Positions 35,423 to 44,898 of a stretch of 64,000 bases of DNA are shown piece after piece (the stretch's first letter is position 1; each line of letters begins with the position of its first letter). Source of the DNA: Selaginella moellendorffii (taxonomy: Eukaryota > Streptophyta > Lycopodiopsida > Selaginellales > Selaginellaceae); NCBI RefSeq assembly GCF_000143415.4, contig NW_003314336.1:800354-864353 (forward strand). The letters are read 5' to 3'. The position numbers and the translations under genes are program-made. A model generated the notes under the pieces. That model was not told the origin of the DNA, did not search any database, and saw only the letters and a program-made list of their open reading frames with translations.

Positions 35423-36733
35423 ATGAGCTTCGTGCGGCGTCGAGGAGTGGGGGCACCGCCACCGCCACCGCCATCGCCATCGCCGTCTCCCCCATCGCCA
35501 TCGTCGTCTTCCCCATCGCCATCGCCGCCGCCGCCACCGCCGCCGCCGCCATCGCGCCCAGCAGTCACCAAGGCTGGGCCAAATGCCACACTGCTGGTGT
35601 CCACAGGAGTGGCGGACCTGGACAATATCCTCCCTCGCGCACCATCCATGAAAGTATCTCCTTGTCTCCCTTGACACGCTTGTTGACAGCTTATAGGTGG
35701 CGGCATTGGCATGGGCAAGTTGGTGGTGGTGATGGAAGACACACACGCTCCTCACCACCTGGTGTTGTTGCGCTACTTCATGGCCCAAGCCGTCAGCCAC
35801 GGCCAGCCCCTCCTCTTGGCCACCGCTCTTGCGTCGCCCACGCATTTCCTCTCCACTCTCCCGGCTCCCTCCGCCAGCGCGGGCCAGTTCCACAACGAGT
35901 AAGAACTCCTTTTGTCCCTGTTTCCTCACTTTCCTTGTCCAGGGCGGGGCTGAGGATCGCTTGGCAGTACCACAAATACGATCAGGGCCAAAGCCAGCAG
36001 GGGCAGGACGGCTATGTGTCTAGCTTTGACATGAGGAAGTCGTGCACGCCAGGTCGCGTGCAGTGCCATAGCTTCTCAGGGGCCAAGGTGGACTCTTTCC
36101 TCAAGCAGTGCAGGGGGTTTGTGAGCAGCCTGGCATCCAGTGGAGAGATTGGTCGCATCGCACTTCACTCCATCTGCGCCCCTCAGTGCATGGAATTTTG
36201 CTCGGTGAGTTTGGTTGCGGCTAAGCGTGTGTTTGATAACGTTTGCAGGAGTGGGAGCTACTCTCCAGTCTGCTCTACCTCAAGGCCTTGCTCCTCAACG
36301 CCAATGCAGTCGCCCTGGTGACGCTCCCAGCATCGCTTCTCGCTGCCTCCTCGTCTAAGCGCTGGCAACACCTGGCTGACATCCTTCTGTCCGTCAAAGC
36401 ATTGCCCGGTAAAACTCCCGCTCCATACTTGGACAACCTTATCACCCATGTTGCACTGCAGAGGAGGAGCAAACGCTTGTGGATCGCCAGGCGCTGGGCC
36501 TGCTGCACGTTCATAAGCTGTGCACGTACAACACCCAGGTTCGTCCGCTTCGAGTTTGGCGTCGTCAAAACAGCAATCAAAATCGTTTCCAAAATGAATG
36601 ACAGGTGCCTGCCATCCCCGAAACTGCTGCCTATGCCATCAAGGTTGTCAAGAAACGAGAGCTTGTCTTGGAGCAGCTCGAACTGGCCCCTCTGGCTGGC
36701 GCCCAAGGTTGCTCCGCAAGTGCAAACTTTTGA
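35423..36733 (+). CDS. ELP4: Elongator complex protein 4
   Basis: Exon 1 encodes MSFVRRRGVG, a Pro/Ser-rich tail and VSTGVADLDNIL. Later exons give GGGIGMGKLVVVMEDTHAPH, HLVLLRYFMAQA, LRIAWQYHKY, then GLLHVHKLCTYNTQ and VPAIPETAAYAIKVVKKREL to a stop at 36731-36733. This is the RecA-like fold of ELP4 (GI-x-DLD-x-IL, G-x-x-x-G-x-(L/S)-(V/M)-VMEDxxAPHH, L-R-I-A-W-Q-Y). ELP4 with ELP5/6 forms the accessory ring of Elongator, which modifies wobble uridines in tRNA. The first intron (35654-35689) appears to be only 36 bp. The first in-frame ATG is 35423 and no later Met precedes the conserved core. The gene is divergent with HYDIN, and its stop faces that of the next gene with 4 bp between. Confidence 0.92.
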
Positions 36734-36737
36734 GGGG

Positions 36738-39700
36738 TTATGAGTCGTCATGCGTCGAAGCTTGAGGTTTTATATCGGGATCAAGTTGTAGGATGCCGCC
36801 AAGCTGTAGATAAGGATTCTCCAGTAGCTTCTCATCATTATTCTGATCACAAAAGAAGCCAGTTTACATAATCTGCAGAGATTGCGACGGCAGACCTGCT
36901 GAGCTTTGAAAACAAGGTTGTGCAGCACGCGTTGATAGTTGTCAGCATCCTCAACCATCATCCTCTGCATGCAAAGAACGAGTCAGAGGATAATCAGCCC
37001 AGCCAGCAAGCACTTGCCTTGATGAGAAAGGAAGCAGTGAAGTAGGCAACGCGCGCGTCCCTGTCGTCGAGTAACGACCTGTTTTCCAACCGAGACAACG
37101 TCAGCTGCTCACGCACCAAAGCGCAGCACGAGGAAGCTACCTGAAAAACTCCTCGCCACCAACTTCGTCCAATGCAGCCTGCTCAACCGTGCATTTTCCA
37201 ACCAGTAGCAACAAAAGTGCTGCTCGGACATCCGAAGCACAACCGGGAACGTTTCCACCGCCTTTACTCCCAACGGCGATGGCGAGAGTCATGTCGTCCA
37301 CAGTGGCTCCAGCCAGCTGCATCAGAGGCCAGTAAAACAGGGCCGTTGGCATCTTGGTCAGCAGGTGCTCAGGTGCCGCAGCTTCATCCCTCAGAAATAG
37401 AGATGCTATCGAGCTAACCACCACTGTATCCCTGACGCTCTCGTTGTGCTCTTTCTTGTCGTCGTCGTCGTGTTTCCCCGCAGACGGCCCCGACCTGACG
37501 CATATTTGGGAGAGCAGCAGGTTGCACATCTGTAAATCACAAGAGGGTGAGAACAAAAGACGTGAGCTATCACAAACTCTACCTGTAAAACGTTAATACG
37601 GTTTGTGTCGTTTGCAGTGATAAACTGCCAAAGGGAGCTACTCATGAGCCACACCAAGGTACTGGGAAGGCTGTCGGGAAAACTTTCAGTGTCGTCTGCA
37701 CGCCCCCGTCTCTGGCACTGCGACAGGAAGTGCTCCAATACGATCAGAAAACCTTGCCTGACATAATGCCTCCTTGATTTCAACAGTCCAAAAAGTAGAT
37801 GGGCCGCTGACGTTTTGCTCTCAGGGGGATCAACCTTCGCCTGCTCCAGAATTGTGAGCATGCAGTTGCTGTGGGAAGCGTCTTTCCGTCCATGCAAGCA
37901 TTCCACTTCTGTTACGAGGAGCTGGTTGAGCCACGAGTAACCGTGGTGGCGGTAATCGGATCGCGAGGAATGGAGCAACGCATGCAGGATGGCCCAGGCT
38001 CTTGCTTCCAGATAAGAAACAGGAGGGCCATCCTCACGTGACTCGTCAGCGAGGATAAGGGACACCATCTCCCCGAACTCTCCGTCCAAAGTACCATATT
38101 TGTCAACTAAAGTGTCGATTGATTTCGCTACTTGTTCCAAGACCTGCGTGATAAGCACGAGGCAAATTAAGAAGAACAAAGAATTGGCACTAAAATACCA
38201 TCGCATTAAGCCGTCCGTTGGCTAGATCCCTGTCTAGTGCCTTTACGATAGATTTACACAATCGTCCGCCGACGCCGTTTAATCGTTGCCTGAACGCAAT
38301 GCTCAGCGAATCCGGCGCACCGGCAAGAACAAGAGCCGTCGCAATTGCCTGCACTTCATCCTGACTGGGAAATTTCTTTCCCGAAACGTCAGCCTTGCTG
38401 CGCAGCTCACATAATAGATACTCAAAAATGATGGCAAAGAGGTTTCTCTTGGCAGCGGGGCTACTCACTAACGAATACTACATACACAGAAACAGAACAA
38501 GTAAGCGGTCAATATTCACGTGCTCAGAATTTTACCTCTTTGCAAATCAGTTCGACGCCACCAATGGCTTCCAGCCTGTTAATATCAAAAACTGCATTCC
38601 CATCTTGAGAGCTATCTGTAGGTTTCGCACCGTACAGCATATTGCACAGCATGCAGATCAGTCGACAATGAATTTCTTCGGCCCACGCATTGTCTCGGCT
38701 GATTTCCAGCAAAGTCCTCAGGATCTGAAATGGTAACAAGCCAGTTAGAGCACCAGTACAAACCAGATAATATTACCCGGATATCCAGGTTCTCCAGCCG
38801 CTCTCTTCTGATACGGCCCCGGTCGCAAACCAAATACAACAGAGCGCTCATAGAGGCAGCCCAAATAGATTCTTCTTTTTCTTCCAGCTGACAGAACAGA
38901 ATGAGAAAAATAGAGAGGACAAAGTTTTACCTGGAGTAGAAAGAGCATCATCTCGCAGAGAATGATAAGGAGCCACGCCTCGAATTCCTCTACGCCACGA
39001 GGTCTTCCGTGCTTAACATCCTCCGTTGTCCCTGTCGGAAAACCGTCTTGGTCATCACTTTGCACTGGTTCAAGAAGGTGCGCATGGACTCCCAGGTTAA
39101 ATACAAGGTCGAAAGCACGAACCCGAACAGTCACAGGACCCGAACTTAGCATCACCTGAGAAAACACAGCAAAAAGTAAAATAAGGAAGGAGACAATATA
39201 ATGGTAAGAAGAGAGATACTTGGAGAACTGAAAGCGTCAAAGGCGCCGCTGTCCTAGCATCGGCAAGATACCTGCACGGCACAAAATATTGGTCTATGGG
39301 GCAAGCGGGAGTACACCACCACTCACATGTCAATTATAAGCTTGATCAGAACGCTCCCTGCAACATTTGCTGTATCGCCACTCCGGCTGCTTGGCAGGGA
39401 CGGAGCTAAGGCCAAAGTGGGGCTACTTGCTTCAGCGCAAACCGCAGCAATAACTTCCTCGATATCAGCATCGCTCAAGCGCAAAGGTTGCTGTTTACTA
39501 TCAGCCGGGCAGGTCACCAGGAAAACACTTTCGGAAGACGCTCAACATTTAACTCGCATTTACCTATAGCATCTGTACTGGAAGAGAGGACGCGGACGCT
39601 TCCGCATGGTAGTCGAAGGTTCACCACCCCTGAGAATGAGCTGTAAGAGGCATGATCACATGAAGCAATGACGAGCATACCAACGAGTAACGGGCTGACG

Positions 39701-41028
39701 CTTGGAAGCAGCAACATCCCGCAGATGCGACTTCACTGCTGCCGAGTCCCCTATGGCCGCTGCTGTAGATGCACGCAGAAGCTGGTCGAGCCTAGATTCC
39801 TCAGTGCTGCCAGCAGTGGTGGTGGTGCGTTTGAGCCAGAGAACGCCAATGCCTTGTTCCAGATTGTCCACATTATCCACATTTGGCCTCGCAATGCCAC
39901 CGCTGCCTTTGCCATGCACGGCGGTGAGTACCAGCACACAAGTGAGTAGAGAAGTCCTACCTGTCTGTCATAACCGGTGAAGGCATCCAGAGCTGGCTTC
40001 CCTTTGGCAGGATCCAACGCCACTTGAGCACATCGGCGGCCATGTAGACGCCGTTGTCGTCGTGGATGGTGGCTAGAGCGAGCATGGGCCTTGCGAACTC
40101 CTTGTCATCCGTAAGAGGCGGCTGGAAGTGCGCAGTGAGCAGCCTGCTGCGCGGAGAGGGCGGAACGGGCTGGAGCTTGAGAGAAGGTGACGAGGCCGAG
40201 TGCTGGCGCAAGGAGAACCCGGGAAGGTGGCGCGCGACAACGGCACGCACGTACGTAAGTGACTTGAGGAGAGGTTCCGACGCGAAGACGGACGGCGTGG
40301 AGGGGGGCGGCAGTGGCGAAGGTCCAGGGGAGCACGACGTGGCCCTGGTGGCGGCTCGCTTCCCTGACGCAGCATTACACTCGTTGATGAGAGACGCACA
40401 GAAGGAATCAATTTGCTGGAGCGTAGTTATGGGAGGGACATATCTGTGTTGGAAAGCAATGTGAGAAAAGCAAAGAGCAAGCACCGAGGGCGCGTCTACC
40501 TGAAGAGATATCGCTTGAGCAACGCCACACACTTGATCACCACTGGAGGGCTGGCGGACAAAACAAAAGCACACCAACTAGTAAGTATTGAGAGCAGTGA
40601 GTGAGTAAACAGAGACCTCCGATCCCTCTCGGCGAGTGCGTGCTCCAAGAGGACAATGTAGGCGAAGTGAATGGTGGAGGGATTGGCGAGGTAGTCCTGG
40701 TGGTGACCAACACAAGCTTATTGCATCATCAAAGACCATAATCAACCTGGAGCGTTCGAACGGGCTCGGAGGTGAGCGGGGGGAGCGAGGCGTGATGCGA
40801 TGCTGACAGACAATCGGCAACGGCTCGTCGAAGCGGCTCCGGAGCCTTCCTCTGGTGCTGATGCTGCTGCTGCTGACGCCCCCGCACCATCTGTGGCTGC
40901 TGCTGCTGCTGCTGCTGCTGCTGCCTGAGCTGCGGGGATCCACCCGACAGCATCATATGAAGCCGGCTGCCCGACCTGGGCTGCCGTGGCGATGGAGATC
41001 CTCCTCCGTCGTCCCTCATCTTTGACAT
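36738..41028 (-). CDS. Conserved land-plant protein of unknown function (At3g12590-like)
   Basis: Multi-exon gene. The N-terminus MSKMRDDGGGSPSPRQPRSG is followed by Gln runs and KAPEPLRRAVADCLS. Later exons give SLTYVRAVVARHLPG, RSHLRDVAASKRQPVTR, QQPLRLSDADIEEVIAAVCA, VFNLGVHAHLLEP, VCDRGRIRRERLENLDIRV, FYWPLMQLAGATVDDMTLAI and RMMVEDADNYQRVLHNLVFK. The end is KLLENPYLQLGGILQLD. This order matches a roughly 1,180-residue protein that I recall as Arabidopsis At3g12590, annotated only as hypothetical. It looks like a helical-repeat scaffold with no catalytic motif; the function is unknown. An AAACCCTA telo-box (41030-41037) directly abuts the start codon. A CAG-type tract encodes the N-terminal Gln runs. 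Confidence 0.85.
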
Positions 41029-41029
41029 G

Positions 41030-41037
41030 AAACCCTA
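41030..41037 (-). promoter_or_regulatory. Telo-box next to start codon
   Basis: AAACCCTA on the plus strand, TAGGGTTT reading toward the minus-strand gene, one base from its ATG. In plants telo-boxes mark promoters of growth-related and translation-related genes. Here it would lie in the 5' leader. Confidence 0.5.
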
Positions 41038-41132
41038 CTTAGCTAGCCTAGACTTAGAGAGGCGAGTGAAGTGGGTTTGATTCATCGGCGCCGGGCCAAC
41101 TAAAAAGTACAGCGAGAGAGAGAGAGAGAGAT

Positions 41133-41523
41133 CTAGCTCAATTCTGGCAGCGGGCACGCTGCCTCGAATTCCTTTTGCTTCTGCCGGCACATCTCCAAGT
41201 CCTTGGAGTAGTAGTCCATGCAGCCCGTGTACGACTCCATCTCCTTGCCACAGGTGGCATGGAGCTCCTTGATCCTGCAAGCACACAAGCACACAAGCAC
41301 AGTGGTGGTGGTGGTGGGCGAGGGGGGCGAATAGCGCTACTCACAAGCTGGAGACGCAGCCCATGACCTGGTGGCCCTCGTCCAGGCACTTCTCCGGATC
41401 CCTCAGGCTGCGCTTGCACTCCATGAAGGCTTTGTTCTGCGCCGTGCATCGCCGGGCCACATGCCGGGCCACCGACATGAGAACCGGCGTGGTGGGCAGC
41501 GGGGGCTTGCTTCCCTGCTCCAT
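41133..41523 (-). CDS. NDUFA8: Complex I subunit NDUFA8 (PGIV)-like CHCH protein
   Basis: Two exons. MEQGSKPPLPTTPVLMSVA leads into CTAQNKAFMEC and CLDEGHQVMGC. After the intron (donor GTGAGT near 41345) come CGKEMESYTGC and CRQKQKEFEAAC, ending LPELS-stop. The result is about 105 residues with paired Cys-x9-Cys or Cys-x10-Cys motifs in the order expected of NDUFA8, an intermembrane-space subunit of mitochondrial NADH dehydrogenase imported by the disulfide relay. It has no N-terminal presequence, as is usual for CHCH proteins. The start codon is 40 bp from the divergent D27-like start, and the stop is 104 bp from the next minus-strand gene. Confidence 0.9.
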
Positions 41524-41563
41524 GCGCCCCTGTGCTATAGGTCAAGCTAGGGTTTTGCGCTCT
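41524..41563. promoter_or_regulatory. 40-bp bidirectional region NDUFA8/D27-like
   Basis: Forty bases between two divergent start codons, containing TAGGGTTTT (41548-41556), a telo-box in reverse orientation. Shared control of the two transcripts is inferred from the distance alone. Confidence 0.55.
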
Positions 41564-42666
41564 ATGGCCACCAACCTGCTGGCGATGAGCACCACCACCT
41601 TGTCCTGCCGCTGCACTGCCCCGCTGCGCTGCAGCGCCATGGGCAACAGCAGCAGGGAGGCTGCGGCATCCTACAGGGAAGGCCCGCTGCTGGACGCCGC
41701 GTTCCTGTCCTTGCTTCGCAACAAATTGGCACAGGTGGGTGTGGCGTGCTGCGGCATTCGCGCTCGTAACCCTGGCTAGGCAGGAAGTGGGACGCGACGC
41801 GGACAGGCCTGGCTACGACGGCTTGATTCAATTGTCCCAGCTTCTCATGGCAAAATACAAGGCCAAGTCCGATGTGGAGCAAGCCACGGTAAGATGGAAG
41901 AATCGTGTCCTCCTCCTCCGTCTGACGCTCGTTGCTCTCTCTGAAAGGTGCGCATTCTCAACTCCATGTTTCCACAGTCGTTGCTGCGCCTCTTTAGAGC
42001 CGTGGTGCTACCTATCAACAAGGGAAAGCTTGCAGCCATCCTTTCCGGTACGCCACTCGCCTCCGCGGCTTGAGACCATTTTCACGAGCTGTTTGAGCAG
42101 CTAGAGTGACTCAAGCGACTTGTCAATGGCTCATGGGAACCTGTTCTATCAGCAGTGTGGAGCTGTCGGACGGAACCTCCATTCCAAGCGGGGTACGTGC
42201 TTAAATGGATGGTGCTAATGGTAATTCGTTTCTAGGTTCTCGTCGAAAAGTGCAAATACCTGGAGCACTCCAAGTGCGCTGGTATCTGCATCCATACTTG
42301 CAAGTTGCCCACGCAGGTGTGCATCGCATTAAATCTGTAAGTCTCACACCGCTGGCTCCTTGGTTCCAGGCGTTTATCAGCAAGGAATTGGGAGTGCCAC
42401 TGCTCATGGAACCAAACTTCGCCGACTTGAGTTGTCAGGTAAATGAATTTGCTGCTTTTGAAACTCTGACCTTGGCGCGCCTACCAGTTCAAGTTTGGCG
42501 TGGAAGCCCCTTCGCCGGAGGACGATCCATCGGTTTCAACGCCGTGCCTGGAAATGTGTCCCACCGCCATTGCTCGCAAGAGCAGCACACCCCTGTGTCC
42601 CAAGGTGAATGGATGGATGGTCTGTGGTGACACCCACCAAAGAGACGTTTCATTTTGCAGGTCTAG
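41564..42666 (+). CDS. D27-like: DWARF27-type beta-carotene isomerase-like protein
   Basis: Exons give MATNLLAMSTTTLSCRCTAP (a plastid-transit-like Ser/Thr/Arg-rich start), then DRPGYDGLIQLSQLLMAKYK, ILNSMFPQSLLRLFRAVV, VLVEKCKYLEHSKCAGICIH and TCKLPTQAFISKELGVPLLM. The last part is EPNFADLSCQFKFGVEAPSP plus a short Cys-containing tail. The Cys-rich core CKYLE-x-x-x-C-x-G-(I/M)-C-(I/V)-x-x-CK-(L/I)-PTQ-x-F and the E/NPNF-x-D-(L/M)-SC motif define the D27/DUF4033 family. D27 isomerises all-trans to 9-cis-beta-carotene, the first committed step to strigolactones; D27-like paralogues also exist. Which paralogue this is cannot be decided from sequence alone. The gene converges on ARPC4 with 51 bp between stop codons. 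Confidence 0.85.
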
Positions 42667-42717
42667 GGAGCAACTGCTACTAACGAGCGCTGCCATAGGA
42701 TATGGATGATCTATCTG

Positions 42718-43610
42718 CTATGTGTACTGCTTAAGATACTCAGACGCAACCAGGCGTCCTCGAGTGTTCACAGAGAGCTTAAGCTCACTTATCTCCTTGT
42801 CAATATCCTGCAGAGCAAACGTTTCAGACGGCTAGCCAACCCCAATCTCGCAGCTCACCTCCATAAACCTGGCAATGAAGTCAATCAGCCTGTGCTTGTT
42901 CATCTCTTCACAGTGTTGGTTGGTGATCAAGAAGCTGATATCGTAGCCCTGTGGTCAATCAGTTAGACGCGCAGCGAGCATGAGGACGATACGAAGTTAC
43001 CTGTACAGGCTTTCTCCGAAGAACTTGAAAGGATTCGGCCCTCATGGCTAAGAACCTCAAGAACTTCTTGGTGAGGATGTTTTCCAGCTCGTCAGCTTGT
43101 TTGACCTGCGCATTCATTTTCATGCCCGCATGCTTCTTCTGGATGCGCTTACCTTGATGCTGATTCGCAGGGAGTTGATCGACGTTTCAATCAAGCATTT
43201 TTCTGCTTCGTTACGGCAGATTAAGATCTGGGAAGCAAACTAGAGTCCAGTGCAAATGCAAGCAAGAGAGCAGTCGGCTTACGGGATTAAGGAGTAGCTC
43301 CGTGTTGGTTCTGCTCCAGCAAGGATGAACATTTTGAGTGGAGAGAAGAAGAAATCACACCAGGCAAAGCTTACTTGAACTCAACTTCGGGCTTGTTATG
43401 TCGCTCCACATCTTGACATGGGAAATTCTACAGCTAGCGAAAAGAGTAAAAATGGATTCAGGCATGGATCTGATCGCCCACCTGGAGACTCATGGCCGCA
43501 GTAAGCGTGTTCCTGATGCATGTCAGATACGGCCTCAAAGTGTTCGCCTTTGCACGCAAACACAAATGTAAGCTTGCACTCAACTTAGACAGGCGAGCGA
43601 CACAAACCAT
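42718..43610 (-). CDS. ARPC4: ARP2/3 complex subunit 4
   Basis: The coding region opens with an exon that supplies only the ATG (43608-43610), followed directly by a GTTTGT donor. The next exon begins at 43547 with [20 protein letters not shown] and the following one gives [18 protein letters not shown]. The final exons encode the C-terminus, ending [20 protein letters not shown] then YT-stop. These blocks are diagnostic of ARPC4 (p20), a core subunit of the seven-member ARP2/3 actin-nucleating complex. Family members are about 168-170 residues, consistent with this span once short introns are removed. The ATG-only exon is inferred from the fit of M-ANTLRPYL to the family start and is the least certain part. 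Confidence 0.88.
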
Positions 43611-43639
43611 CGCCCTCGATCCTGAATCCCCTGTAGAAA

Positions 43640-44240
43640 AGAGCCCTAGGCTTAAAACGTGGATATGTTTCGTATAAGAGGCGGTGAAGACAAATCTAAA
43701 GCTTTTATATTGACTAAGAACAAGAGCCTCTTGGAGTTCAATCGCATCTAGTAGCAAATTTTCATCTCCCAAATCGTGGTGCTCGAGCTCTCCTCCCGCC
43801 AGCTTGTAAAACACTTGTCGCTGGGTGGGTCGATTGCAATGACTATCCCAAGCTTTGCACCTCCTTTGTCCACAGCCGTGAGGATCTCCTGAAAAGAGAG
43901 TCAGGATGCTCGTTGTGCCTGCATACCTGTGCTGGAATGATCGGCTTAGAGTCTTTGAAAGGTTGCTCACAAACAAGAAAACCAACCTGCTGAAGCCCAC
44001 GCTCTAGTTCCAGTAGCCCGCCACTCGTGACGGCCTGTTTGCGCCAAAGCCATTGTTAAGCGCGCCATGGTGCATGCTGGGATCGTATTGGATGTAGAGC
44101 GTCCCTGTCCCAGAGCTGTTTTTGATCCATAGGCTTGTATTTGTTCCGAGCTGCTCATCGCATCGTCAAGCAACTTAAGCATGCTCTGAATCTCCACAAG
44201 AACGGTGTATCTCGCGTTGGGGACGCTCGGCACGTCATTT
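43640..44240 (-). other. Possible small gene, unassigned
   Basis: The minus strand has an open run from about 44240 (SVPNARYTVLVEIQSMLKLL, DDAMSSSEQIQAYGSK) and two further open blocks (SGGLLELERGLQQVGFLVCE and EILTAVDKGGAKLGIVIAID) separated by splice-like sites. Composition is coding-like, and the spacing suits a short multi-exon gene between ARPC4 and KAS II. I do not recognise the family and cannot fix a start or stop. Confidence 0.35.
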
Positions 44241-44898
44241 TGGTTGGCGTGGTGGTTTGGGGTTTAAAATTCAATCATGGGCCACATCACCAACCATTTA
44301 CCCCCTTGATTTGATTTTTGATTTATATAGTTTTAAGGTAACCAGAAAGGTTTGCCTTTCATATAAGCTTGTCATCAGGAGTTTCTGATCACTCTCTTTT
44401 CTACGTTTCAAAAGCGGACGACAAAGCCAAGATATTCCTCTTGGATTTTGGCGTCGTTACAAGACAAAGGCGCGAGGGATTTGCAATCCGATTTGGGGAG
44501 ATTTGGCTGAGAGGAGGACAGCGACATGGAACCCCCCAATTGCAACAGTGCTTATTTTAGTTCGTCTGCGATTCAAGCAATCTTTTTTTCTGGAGGTTAG
44601 CCAAGAATCTTGCAGGCTAGCTACCTTTTTTCCTCGTCTGCCAAATCCTAGTGTGGGGTGCGTGGTTAATTTTGTTGGACGGCACCGGCAATAGAAGTGT
44701 ACTGTATAGAGTGAGTAGGAGTCAAAGAGATGTTGTTGCGATGGGCCCGCCTCACCCAGCCTCTGAGACGGAGTGCCATGGAAAGACCTCGAGACCATCA
44801 GTTTGTACTCGACATCAGAAGGTAAGTGGTTGACGTAATACGGTTTCGTTTTTTGCAAAGAGTTTTGATTATTTTAAAAAGAGCACACGGAAGTCTTT
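44241..44898. other. Intergenic, no gene recognised
   Basis: Moderately AT-rich DNA containing the KAS II 3' flank. Plus-strand open frames here have no recognisable motif. Confidence 0.5.

Noticed and set aside
35041-35742. 233-codon minus-strand frame crossing the HYDIN/ELP4 boundary
   Set aside because: Part of it is the second HYDIN exon; the rest is antisense to the Pro-rich ELP4 exon (Gly/Asp runs) and is not a separate protein.
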